DNA of 64,000 nt from CAG-791 sp002392385 (GTDB lineage Bacteria > Bacillota > Clostridia > Lachnospirales > Lachnospiraceae): contig CAMOIU010000002.1 of the NCBI GenBank assembly GCA_946616295.1, forward strand, positions 15,448-79,447, in the 5' to 3' direction. Each line of letters opens with the position of its first letter. Within the stretch, counting starts at the first letter, position 1. The position numbers were made by a program, and so were the translations under genes. Shown here piece by piece: positions 51,257 to 58,121 of this stretch. Under the pieces are notes generated by a model. The model saw nothing but the letters and a program-made list of their open reading frames with translations, did not search any database and had not been told where the DNA came from.

Positions 51257-51598
51257 ATGAGAGAACGGGATCTGGAGAGTATACTGGCGCGCGAGGTAAG
51301 GCGTGCAGGAGGAGGGGCTTATAAGTGGATAAGCCCGGGTAATGACGGTGTGCCCGACAGGATCGTGATCATGAACGGCAGTGTGGTCTTCGTTGAGATG
51401 AAGACAGAGACGGGACGCCTGAGTGCCGTCCAGAAGGTTCAGATCAGAGCGCTGCGGAAGCTGGGGCAGGCGGTAGAGGTCGTGCAGGGACTGAAGGGCC
51501 TGGAGCAGTTCTTCCTGGACTACGGTCTGATCGATGCCGCGGAAAGGATCAGAGATGGAATCACATGCACGCGGGCGGGAGGAGGTGAGGATGGATGA
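51257..51598 (+). CDS. VRR-NUC domain nuclease
   Basis: This 113-residue protein matches the virus-type replication-repair nuclease family. It has an early Glu in RDLESILAREVRRAGG, then ISPGNDGVPDRIVI with the metal-binding Asp, and VVFVEMKTETGRLSAVQKV with the E-x-K pair. Small stand-alone VRR-NUC proteins in phages often precede a SNF2 helicase, as here. ATG 51257 has GGGAGG; the upstream in-frame start at 51236 lies before this RBS. The stop overlaps the helicase start (ATGA). Confidence 0.9.
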   Translation: MRERDLESILAREVRRAGGGAYKWISPGNDGVPDRIVIMNGSVVFVEMKTETGRLSAVQKVQIRALRKLGQAVEVVQGLKGLEQFFLDYGLIDAAERIRDGITCTRAGGGEDG

Positions 51599-52993
51599 AG
51601 TTCATTCCGCATGAGTACCAGAGGCGGGCGATCGAGATGACTGTCAGGATCCCCCGGATCGGCCTTCTGCTGGACATGGGCTTAGGCTAGCAAGACAGTG
51701 ATCACCATGACTGCTATCCAGGAGCTGATGTATGACCGCTTCGAGATCTCCAAGGTCCTGGTCATAGCCCCGAAGCGCGTGGCGGAAGATACATGGTCCC
51801 GGGAGCACGCCAAGTGGGACCACTTGAAGGCGCTGAGGATCTCCAAGGTCCTGGGGACGGCGAAGCAGAGACGGGATGCCCTGAACGCTGATGCCGACAT
51901 CTACGTGATCGGCCGGGACAATGTGGTGTGGCTGACGGAGCAGCTGAAGACATGGCCGTTCGATATGGTCGTGATCGATGAGCTCTCCAGCTTTAAGAAC
52001 CCGCAGGCGAAACGCTTCCGGGCGCTGAGGAAGGTGATGCCGAAGGTCGACAGGGTCGTAGGCCTTACCGGGACGCCGAGTCCCAACGGACTGATGGACC
52101 TGTGGGCGGAGATCTACCTGCTGGACAGGGGAGAGCGTTTGGGGCGGACACTGGGGGCTTATCGCGAAGAGTTCTTCCGGCCGGGAGCACATAGCGGATA
52201 CGTTGTGTACAAATGGCTGCCGCGTAAAGGGGCTGAGAAGAGGATCCAGAAGCGGATCAGCGATATCTGCGTGAGCATGAGCGCCGCCGACTACCTCCAG
52301 CTGCCTGAGCGAATCGACAACATCATCCCGGTCCGACTTGGAGAGGCCGGCCTGAAGCAGTACCAGCAGATGGAGCGGGAGCAGTTCCTGCAGGTGGAGG
52401 ACGAGGAGGTCTTCGCATTGAGCGCTGCCGCTGTCATGACTAAGCTCTTGCAGATCGCGAACGGAAACGCCTACTCGCAGACGCAGGAGGTGGTCCGGAT
52501 CCACTCTGCCAAGGCCGAAGCCCTGGAAGAGATCGTGGATGCCACAGCGGAGCCGGTACTGGTCTTCTACAGCTTTCGGCATGATGTCGATGCGATCCGG
52601 GAGAGGATCCCGGATGCCAGGACACTGGAAGGCGCGGAAGACATCGCAGCATGGAACGCCGGAGAGATCCGCGTGCTCCTGGCTCATCCTGCCAGCGTGG
52701 GATACGGGCTCAACCTGCAGGACGGAGGACACGTCATCGTCTGGTACGGCCTCACCTGGTCACTGGAGCTCTACCAGCAGGCGAACGCGAGGCTCTACCG
52801 GCAGGGACAGGAGAAGCCGGTGATCATCCACCACCTCGTTGCAGAGGGCACGGTCGATGAACAGGTCATGAGGGCACTGAAGGCAAAGGATACGAGCCAG
52901 GCGGCTCTTCTGGCCGCCTTGAAGGAAAGGAGAGAAAGTGGACAGCAGGATCAAGAAACGCATGATCATGAAATATGCGAACCTGAAGAATAA
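51595..52993 (+). pseudogene. SNF2-type DEAD/DEAH helicase, frameshifted in Walker A
   Basis: The reading starts at ATG 51595 (MKFIPHEYQRRAIEM) and reaches LLLDMGLG, then meets TAG at 51688-51690. Removing four bases, TAGC (51688-51691), restores the Walker A DMGLGKTVIT and joins the downstream frame to 52993. The rest is a normal phage SNF2 helicase: VIDELSSFKNPQAKRFRAL (motif II region), VGLTGTPSPNGLMDLW (motif III) and YQQANARLYRQGQ (motif VI). The intact product would be about 465 residues. As read, the ATP-binding motif is lost; an internal GTG 51698 could make a version without it. It could be a real mutation or an assembly error. Confidence 0.85.
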
Positions 52994-53177
52994 GACACTT
53001 GTCGGGAACAAGATCACCGGCGCAAAGGTCAAGTGTCAGGGCTGCGGCAAATGGATTTCAACGGATGATGACATGGATGATATCGGCTTTTCTGAGACTC
53101 GCAGACACAGCTGTATCTTTTTCCACAGTCGCTGTGTGGATAAGGTATGGGGCTCAAAGATAAGGAGTGAAACATGA
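52938..53177 (+). CDS. Small Cys-containing phage protein (79 aa)
   Basis: This 79-residue basic protein has a zinc-ribbon-like CQGCGKW followed by RRHSCIFFHSRC. Four Cys and two His could bind zinc. The start is GTG 52938 inside the helicase 3' end, with AAAGGAGAG upstream; ATG 52968 is an alternative. It overlaps the next gene by 4 bp. Function unknown. Confidence 0.6.
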   Translation: MDSRIKKRMIMKYANLKNKTLVGNKITGAKVKCQGCGKWISTDDDMDDIGFSETRRHSCIFFHSRCVDKVWGSKIRSET

Positions 53178-53392
53178 GTGAGATGATCTATACGAGAAAG
53201 GGCCCAGTAAGGCCAAGTGAAGACCGCAGGCCGATCAAGACATATAGGGTCCCTACAGCAACAGATGATGAGATTAGGATCAATATTCCTATCAGTGCAA
53301 CAAAGGAGGAATTGTCACAGGCTGCTGAGATCTTGCAGGTAGCACTTCGGTATTGGGAGGGTGAGAATGAAAAATACACTGACAGATCTTAA
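53174..53392 (+). CDS. Small phage protein of unknown function (72 aa)
   Basis: This 72-residue product has a polar N-terminus and a predicted strand-helix C-half (IRINIPISATKEELSQAAEILQVAL). ATG 53174 overlaps the previous stop (ATGA). No family recognised; there is no membrane segment. Confidence 0.55.
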   Translation: MSEMIYTRKGPVRPSEDRRPIKTYRVPTATDDEIRINIPISATKEELSQAAEILQVALRYWEGENEKYTDRS

Positions 53393-53618
53393 CAACTACC
53401 TCTTCGAACAATTGGAGCGGCTGAACGACGACACCCTGGACGAGGAGAAGCTGGAGCGGGAACTCAAAAAGTCGGACATGGTCGTCAAGGTCTCGGAGAA
53501 GATCATCGCGAACGGCGAGCTGGCGTTTAAGACGATGCAGCACCTGGACAGGGCCGGTTATACGGCCGGGAACCGCACGGTCCCGCCGATGCTCGAGACG
53601 AGAGGAGACTGGTCTTGA
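53367..53618 (+). CDS. Conserved small phage protein (83 aa)
   Basis: This 83-residue helical protein starts MKNTLTDLNNYLFEQLERL, a sequence common in Gram-positive prophages just after SNF2/VRR-NUC modules. ATG 53367 has GGGAGG at 6 bp, and a GTG at 53361 is too close to it. It is acidic, with a Val/Lys-rich central helix (SDMVVKVSEKIIANGELAF). The function is unknown. The stop overlaps the next start (TTGA). Confidence 0.65.
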   Translation: MKNTLTDLNNYLFEQLERLNDDTLDEEKLERELKKSDMVVKVSEKIIANGELAFKTMQHLDRAGYTAGNRTVPPMLETRGDWS

Positions 53619-54436
53619 TTTACAGATACCCGCCGGAGGTCCACGAGTTCGTGAAGATCCACTGCCGGGAGATGAGGGACGAGAAGCTCGCGGAGGCTAC
53701 AAACGCCGCCTTGGGGACGTCTTTCACCAAGGCGAGCATGAGGGCCTTCCGTGGGAACCACGGATACAAAAACGGCCTGTCTCGCGGCTTATATGTTGAC
53801 GAGATCCACCCGGAGGGCCTCGTCGAATACATCCGAAAAAACTCCTGGGGCGTCAGCTCCGCGAAGATGGCGGAGAAGGTGAACGAGATCTTCGGGACGA
53901 GCTTCACGCAGGCGAGCATGAAACAGTTCCGGCAGCGGCACGGAATAAAGTCCGGAGTCCCCGGCTGGTACCAGAAAGGGCACCCGCCCGCGAACAAGGG
54001 GAAGCGCCTCGAGGACTACCTCACGCCAGAGAAGGCGAAGGAGGTCCGGGAGAAGATCTCCGGGACGCAATTCAAAAAGGGCCAGCGCCCACGGAACGAG
54101 CTCCCGGTCGGATCGGTGGTCTTCGTGGGAGGGTACCTTCTCCGGAAGAAACAGGAGCGCGGCTCCCAGTGGGAGCGGTGGGAGTTCCTTCACCGGGCCG
54201 TCTGGGAAGAACATCACGGACCGATCCCGGAGGGGATGGTCGTCACTTTCCGGGACTCAAACCCGAAGAACTGCAGCATCGAGAACCTGATGCTCATCAC
54301 GCGAGGAGAGGCGGCGGCCCTCACCCGGAAGGGCTACCGGTTCGAGGATCCCGACCTGACGGACGCGGCCCTGGCGGTGGTCAGGGTGAGCCAGGCAGCC
54401 GACAGGATCCGGAAGAAAAAGAGGAGAACATCATGA
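53615..54436 (+). CDS. HNH endonuclease with two repeated HTH-like modules
   Basis: This 273-residue protein starts at TTG 53615 (MIYRYPPEVHEF) with GAGGAG upstream. Two similar N-terminal modules of about 50 residues each carry GTSFTKASMRAFRGNHGYK and GTSFTQASMKQFRQRHGIK, probably DNA-binding. The C-terminal half has the HNH pattern: FLHRAVWEEHHGPIPEGMVV, then DSNPKNCSIENLMLI (H...H...N). Such genes are common between phage early genes, either as homing-type endonucleases or packaging helpers. It is coupled at both ends by 4-bp overlaps. Confidence 0.85.
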   Translation: MIYRYPPEVHEFVKIHCREMRDEKLAEATNAALGTSFTKASMRAFRGNHGYKNGLSRGLYVDEIHPEGLVEYIRKNSWGVSSAKMAEKVNEIFGTSFTQASMKQFRQRHGIKSGVPGWYQKGHPPANKGKRLEDYLTPEKAKEVREKISGTQFKKGQRPRNELPVGSVVFVGGYLLRKKQERGSQWERWEFLHRAVWEEHHGPIPEGMVVTFRDSNPKNCSIENLMLITRGEAAALTRKGYRFEDPDLTDAALAVVRVSQAADRIRKKKRRTS

Positions 54437-54882
54437 GATGGATTAAAACATTGGCAGTCATGGTACTTTTAGCACTGGCCCTCGTGGGATGCGACACCGA
54501 AGCACAGCACGTCTCTTACAACATCTCAAAGGAGGCAGACAACTTCAACGTCACGCGGCGCCTGACCGTGATCAATACACGATCTGATAAGTGTATCCTG
54601 CAGATGACCGGAAAGATGTCCATCGAGGACGTTACTGACGGGATCGCCGTCATAGTGGAGTTGGACCGGGAGAAGGGCATCTACCAAAAGCACTATGTTT
54701 ACCTGAACGAAAACACGATGTATACGGTCGAGGACGTCTCCGGCGTCGGTGTAGCCCGGTACGCCTACGAGATCGAGTTCATGCCTCAGACTCTCGTCCC
54801 GGTAAGGATCACTGCGAACGAGATTAAACAGGACATCGTGGACACCTACGACATTGAGGAGGATAGCGAAGATGACGACTGA
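54433..54882 (+). CDS. Phage-encoded beta-sandwich lipoprotein
   Basis: This 149-residue protein begins MRWIKTLAVMVLLALALVGCD, a clear signal peptide with lipobox LVGC. The mature part is strand-rich (FNVTRRLTVINTRSDKCILQ, IAVIVELDREKGIYQKHYV) and ends in an acidic tail (DIEEDSEDDD). It resembles the small beta-sandwich lipoproteins of clostridial prophages. A surface-exposed prophage lipoprotein could alter the lysogen, for example by superinfection exclusion; that is inference. ATG 54433 overlaps the HNH stop. Confidence 0.8.
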   Translation: MRWIKTLAVMVLLALALVGCDTEAQHVSYNISKEADNFNVTRRLTVINTRSDKCILQMTGKMSIEDVTDGIAVIVELDREKGIYQKHYVYLNENTMYTVEDVSGVGVARYAYEIEFMPQTLVPVRITANEIKQDIVDTYDIEEDSEDDD

Positions 54883-55006
54883 AGCACTCCCCTTTGTGCT
54901 TCTCCTGGTCGCCGCAGCATTCGCCCTGGGGCTGACACTGGGGACTGTAACCTTTCACGTGTATGTCGACGACGTGGAGGACGACGATGAAGACTCTGAG
55001 GGATAA
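54872..55006 (+). CDS. Small single-pass membrane protein (44 aa)
   Basis: This 44-residue product has a hydrophobic segment (ALPFVLLLVAAAFALGLTLG) followed by a very acidic C-tail. ATG 54872 overlaps the end of the lipoprotein gene and follows GAGGAGG at a longer spacing. It ends at TAA 55004. It is probably an accessory membrane protein. Confidence 0.55.
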   Translation: MTTEALPFVLLLVAAAFALGLTLGTVTFHVYVDDVEDDDEDSEG

Positions 55007-55238
55007 GATCACTGCGCGGATCGAGGAGTGCGAGAGGACAGGGAACATTCTGGATATCAGCGGGCTGCACACAGCCCTGGCACTGCTGGACGAGACCATG
55101 AAGCATGTCAGTGACGATCAGAGTGCCAAGGCCGATGCGCTGTGCGAGCGCTACGGGGCCGGCAGCTTCGTCGTGAGGATGGTCAGTATGGCAGTGTGGG
55201 AGATAGACCGGATTTACCAGAGGAGGAGTGAGGCATGA
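54987..55238 (+). CDS. Small helical phage protein with DQSAKAD motif (83 aa)
   Basis: This 83-residue protein starts MKTLRDKITARIEECERTG and contains SDDQSAKADALCERYGA. The first 55 residues are similar in pattern to the N-terminus of the MazZ-like protein at 56383 (LRDRI..LIDDLEDQG, then GDQSAKAD), so the two share a duplicated module. ATG 54987 has GGAGG. It overlaps the next gene by 4 bp. Function unknown. Confidence 0.6.
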   Translation: MKTLRDKITARIEECERTGNILDISGLHTALALLDETMKHVSDDQSAKADALCERYGAGSFVVRMVSMAVWEIDRIYQRRSEA

Positions 55239-55453
55239 TTAAAGTCAATGACGTCGTTCAGTTTACAGAGGCCCACAAGTGGGCGGGAAGCCTGGGCATC
55301 GTGGAAGAGGACAAGGGAGAAGGACATCCCAGGCGGTACATGATCGGAGTTCCTGTCCCGATGCAGGGAACGGCATACATCTTCGATGATGGCGCAAACA
55401 TCGAGCGGATCGGTAAAGCCGTACTCGTTCCGAGAGGAGAAGAAGCCTTATGA
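55235..55453 (+). CDS. Small phage protein, probable beta-barrel (72 aa)
   Basis: This 72-residue, strand-rich product (VNDVVQFTEAHKWAGSLGIV, then RRYMIGVPVP) has a pattern like KOW/SH3-type small barrels. It is coupled by ATGA overlaps to both neighbours. No family named with certainty; function unknown. Confidence 0.55.
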   Translation: MIKVNDVVQFTEAHKWAGSLGIVEEDKGEGHPRRYMIGVPVPMQGTAYIFDDGANIERIGKAVLVPRGEEAL

Positions 55454-55677
55454 GATGGATCAAAACAGGCAAGGCAGAGGCACAGCCGGAACAAACAGAT
55501 TGTGAATATTGCCACGAAGACTCAGACGGATATGTCCGTCCAATTGAGAAGAACTCGCACGCATGGCTTGTCAGACGGGGGAGAACCACGAAACTTCATG
55601 TCAGCTTCAAAGGTGAATACCGAGAATGCGATATTTTATTTTGCCCGATGTGCGGAAGGAGATTGACAGATGGATGA
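55450..55677 (+). CDS. Zinc-ribbon phage protein (75 aa)
   Basis: This 75-residue protein has two Cys pairs, CEYCHED near the N-terminus and CPMCGRRL at the C-terminus, forming a likely four-Cys zinc ribbon around the strand segment TTKLHVSFKG. ATG 55450 overlaps the previous stop. This type is frequent in phage accessory regions; function unknown. Confidence 0.65.
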   Translation: MRWIKTGKAEAQPEQTDCEYCHEDSDGYVRPIEKNSHAWLVRRGRTTKLHVSFKGEYRECDILFCPMCGRRLTDG

Positions 55678-55747
55678 AAGATTGAAGCCATGCCCGTTCT
55701 GCTGGCACTGCGGCGCACGGATGGAGAATGGAGGGAAACCAGAATGA
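55670..55747 (+). CDS. Tiny zinc-finger-like peptide (25 aa)
   Basis: ATG 55670 overlaps the zinc-ribbon stop and encodes MDERLKPCPFCWHCGARM and seven more residues before TGA 55745. The KPCPFC start resembles the Lar/restriction-alleviation zinc finger but is cut short, so this may be a remnant. It overlaps the next gene (ATGA), so it may act mainly as a translational coupler. Confidence 0.4.
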   Translation: MDERLKPCPFCWHCGARMENGGKPE

Positions 55748-55992
55748 GATGGGAACGAACAGGCCGGGAGGTCAAGGCGAACGGTGAGAGCACGACGACC
55801 TACACCTCGCACGACCCGGAAGGCTGGATGATCGAGAGCCGGAAGCGGAACATCCCGCACGCTAACGGGATCGGGAGCTGGTCACATACGACTTATGTCC
55901 TGATATGGCCGGACGAGACAGAGACGGAGCACTGGACGCTTCGAGACGCGAAGGCCGTCGCGGAGACCTTGCTGCTGGAGCCGGCAACATGA
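55744..55992 (+). CDS. Small phage protein of unknown function (82 aa)
   Basis: This 82-residue protein has strand-like, Trp/Tyr-containing segments (WMIESRKRNIPHANGIGSWS, TTYVLIWPDETETEHWTL) and a C-terminal helix (DAKAVAETLLL). The ATG at 55744 fits the ATGA coupling of the run. No family recognised. Confidence 0.55.
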   Translation: MRWERTGREVKANGESTTTYTSHDPEGWMIESRKRNIPHANGIGSWSHTTYVLIWPDETETEHWTLRDAKAVAETLLLEPAT

Positions 55993-56007
55993 ACGGAGGT
56001 GAGCAGG

Positions 56008-56256
56008 ATGGATGAACTTATCAGGAAACAGGAAGTCATAGACAGCTTCCGTGCGGCTGCGGAAGGCGGAGCAGATGTCGACGACATAGTAGAGATGTTT
56101 AAAGAAATGCTAGCCGTTGAGATCCCTGCAGACGTGCAGGCTGCCTACCTTCAGGGGCAGATCGACGGGCTCCGCTGGGGCCTGAAGAGGATCAGGGAGA
56201 TAGGGAAGCGGCTGAGTCCGCTTACGGAGCCATTTATGGAAAGGAGCAGAGAATGA
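56008..56256 (+). CDS. Small helical phage protein (82 aa)
   Basis: This 82-residue product is rich in helices (MDELIRKQEVIDSFRAAAEGG, QAAYLQGQIDGLRWGLKRI). ATG 56008 has GGAGGTGA upstream, so the GTG at 55999 within that RBS is rejected. It overlaps the next membrane-protein gene. Function unknown. Confidence 0.55.
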   Translation: MDELIRKQEVIDSFRAAAEGGADVDDIVEMFKEMLAVEIPADVQAAYLQGQIDGLRWGLKRIREIGKRLSPLTEPFMERSRE

Positions 56257-56423
56257 CAGTACTGATCGTAGTGGTCTTCATCCTCACTCTGATCACAGCC
56301 TTTGCAATGGGTGTGATCACCGGGGAGGATATTGCCAAAGACAGACATGATTTCTGGATGGACATATTGGAGGAGGATGAAGATGATGGAGGAACTGAGA
56401 GACAGGATCCTGTTGCTGATTGA
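56253..56423 (+). CDS. Small single-pass membrane protein (56 aa)
   Basis: This 56-residue protein begins with MTVLIVVVFILTLITAFAMG, a membrane helix, followed by an acidic cytosolic-type tail. ATG 56253 overlaps the previous stop as ATGA. The last 41 bases overlap the MazZ-like gene in another frame. It resembles the small membrane protein at 54872 in layout. Confidence 0.5.
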   Translation: MTVLIVVVFILTLITAFAMGVITGEDIAKDRHDFWMDILEEDEDDGGTERQDPVAD

Positions 56424-56802
56424 CGATCTGGAGGATCAGGGAAGGCCGTCGCAGCAGCTGATGGAGGTCGTCGCCATGATCGACGAGATTCTCCGCAAGT
56501 CTGCCGGGGACCAGTCAGCCAAGGCCGATGAAGGGAAGCTGGACCTGACGCTCGTGCCGGCGCAGGCAATCCGGGACATTGCAGAGGTGCGGATGTACGG
56601 CAACATGAAGTACCCCGAGGGCGGCCCCGATAACTGGAAGCGCGTGAACGTCCACAGGTACGCTGCGGCCCTCTACAGGCATCTGCTGTCCTACCTTGAT
56701 GATCCAAAGGGAAAAGACGAGGAGAGTGGTATTGAGCACTACAAGCACCTCATCTGCAACGCAGCGTTCATCTGCGGACTGGAGGGCGAGACAGATGGCT
56801 GA
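56383..56802 (+). CDS. MazZ-like dATP/dGTP diphosphohydrolase-domain protein
   Basis: This 139-residue protein has an N-terminal helical module ending GDQSAKAD. The C-terminal DUF5664 domain has KLDLTLVPAQAIRDIAEVRMYGN, then YPEGGPDNWK and HRYAAALYRHLLSYL. In Z-genome phages this family (MazZ) removes dATP and dGTP. No PurZ-type adenylosuccinate synthetase is visible in the window, so Z-DNA synthesis is not supported here. ATG 56383 has GGAGG at 6 bp (ATG 56377 is an alternative). It overlaps the next gene by 8 bp. Confidence 0.8.
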   Translation: MMEELRDRILLLIDDLEDQGRPSQQLMEVVAMIDEILRKSAGDQSAKADEGKLDLTLVPAQAIRDIAEVRMYGNMKYPEGGPDNWKRVNVHRYAAALYRHLLSYLDDPKGKDEESGIEHYKHLICNAAFICGLEGETDG

Positions 56803-57064
56803 CCGGAGATACATCGAACAGGAGAAGCGCTGGAGGCGCAGGTTCCTGGAGCTGACAGCCAAGGTCTATGCCGGCTTCGTGATGACCCTGCACGAGCGCT
56901 TCCAGCTGAGCGATGACGATATCGTTCTGGCCCTGTCCGACACGCACGCTTACTGGCAGGATGATCAGGACATCGTCGAACACTGTGCCGAGATGACCGG
57001 CATCGACGTCATGAGCGAACTGACAGCCAGGGAACAGGGAGAGGACGAAGGAATCAGGATATGA
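56795..57064 (+). CDS. Small phage protein of unknown function (89 aa)
   Basis: This 89-residue mostly helical protein has a basic start (MADRRYIEQEKRWRRRFLE), then VMTLHERFQLSDDDIVLALSD, and ends in an acidic tail. ATG 56795 is inside the end of the MazZ-like gene. Similar proteins lie before the terminase region of other clostridial prophages. Function unknown. Confidence 0.6.
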   Translation: MADRRYIEQEKRWRRRFLELTAKVYAGFVMTLHERFQLSDDDIVLALSDTHAYWQDDQDIVEHCAEMTGIDVMSELTAREQGEDEGIRI

Positions 57065-57078
57065 GGGAAGGAGAGTGA

Positions 57079-57486
57079 ATGTCACAGTACAGGATACCGA
57101 GCGAGAAGAGCAAGTATTACATTCCCAGAGAAGTCTATCTGACGACCGTCCATTACTGCCTGCAGTATCCGTTATGGGCAGCCGAGCTGAAGACGGATCC
57201 CGGAGCCGGAAGCGCGATCGATTACAGCCGTGAAAGAGTCCAGACATCCGGCCAGTACGATGCGACCTCTGAGATCGGCATGCGCAGAGCAGAGATCTCC
57301 CGGAAGAAGGAGACTGTTGATACCGTCGCCCAGGAGATCGCTGGAACAATGTATGAGTGGCTGATCCTCGGAGTGTGCCATGGCCTCACCTATTACCAAC
57401 TGAGAGAACGAGGAATTCCCTGTGGAAAGAACATGTATTTCGACATGAGACGGCAGTTTTACTTCGAGATGAGTCGCCGGATATGA
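57079..57486 (+). CDS. Putative late-gene regulator, position of RinA/ArpU (135 aa)
   Basis: This 135-residue protein (KYYIPREVYLTTVHYCLQYP..., MRRAEISRKKETVDTVAQEI, LRERGIPCGKNMYFDMRRQF) is widespread as the last gene before the terminase genes in Clostridia phages. There, RinA/ArpU-type activators of late transcription are found. The sequence is helical and could carry a sigma-region-4-like end, but no clear HTH is visible. The regulatory role is inferred from position. ATG 57079 follows AAGGAGAG. Confidence 0.6.
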   Translation: MSQYRIPSEKSKYYIPREVYLTTVHYCLQYPLWAAELKTDPGAGSAIDYSRERVQTSGQYDATSEIGMRRAEISRKKETVDTVAQEIAGTMYEWLILGVCHGLTYYQLRERGIPCGKNMYFDMRRQFYFEMSRRI

Positions 57487-57581
57487 AAGAGGGGTAATCA
57501 CGGGACGTTTTTCTGTGTTATGGTGTATGCGTGAAGAACAGGCAGAGTGCCATACTTACTTCCCCCATACTGTTGAACGTG

Positions 57582-57608
57582 AAAGAGTCGGCGTGTGCCG
57601 GCTCTTTT
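57582..57608 (+). terminator. Terminator at the early/late junction
   Basis: AAAGAGTCGGC and GCCGGCTCTTT form an 11-bp stem with a GTGT loop, followed by a T-run. It sits 34 bp before the terminase small subunit and separates early from packaging genes. Confidence 0.8.
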
Positions 57609-57641
57609 GCGTGGAAGGAATACGCCGGAAAGGAGGCAGCT

Positions 57642-58121
57642 ATGACGGAAAAGCAGAAGCGGTTCTGCGATGAGTATCTGATCGATTGTAACGGCACACG
57701 GGCTTACAAGGCTGCCTACCAGAACGTGAAGAAGGACACGGTGGCTGCCACAGCAGCTGGGAGAATGTTGAGAAATGTTGAGGTCCAGAAGTACCTCTCC
57801 GAGCAGATGGAGGCGCTGCACAACGAGCGCACTGCTGATCAGCAGGAGATCGTAGAGTACCTGACCAGCGTGCTCCGGGGAGAGTCGAAAGCGGAAGTCA
57901 TCGTCGTGGAAGGAATCGGCGACGGGTGCTCGGAGGCGCGGCGCGTGATCAAGCGGCCTGATGAGAAGGACCGGCTGAGAGCTGCGGAGCTCCTGGGCAA
58001 GCGGTACGGCATGTGGACGGAGAAGGTGCAGGTCGGAGGTCTGGCAGAGGAGCAGTCAAAGCTGTCCGAGATCCTCGAGCAGCGCAAGGAGAGGCGTCAT
58101 GAGAGTCGGACCGAAGTTTGA
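57642..58121 (+). CDS. terS: Phage terminase small subunit
   Basis: This 159-residue DNA-recognition subunit of the packaging motor has the typical start MTEKQKRFCDEYLIDCNGTRAYKAAY and an HTH-type region (VAATAAGRMLRNVEVQKYL). A coiled-coil/oligomer part and LRAAELLGKRYGMWTEKV follow. ATG 57642 has AAGGAGG; the longer upstream reading crosses the terminator and is rejected. It overlaps the large subunit by 23 bp. Confidence 0.93.
   Translation: MTEKQKRFCDEYLIDCNGTRAYKAAYQNVKKDTVAATAAGRMLRNVEVQKYLSEQMEALHNERTADQQEIVEYLTSVLRGESKAEVIVVEGIGDGCSEARRVIKRPDEKDRLRAAELLGKRYGMWTEKVQVGGLAEEQSKLSEILEQRKERRHESRTEV

Noticed and set aside
51595..51700. Programmed +1 frameshifting in the SNF2 helicase.
   Set aside because: A +1 shift at TAG would insert an extra Ser inside the Walker A (GLGSKT); only removal of four bases gives the canonical GLGKT.
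43645..52993. Stop-codon recoding (TAG read as an amino acid) in the prophage, suggested by two in-frame TAG codons.
   Set aside because: The vapE and terL genes end naturally in TAG, and the second case also needs a 4-nt frame change, so independent lesions or errors explain the data better.
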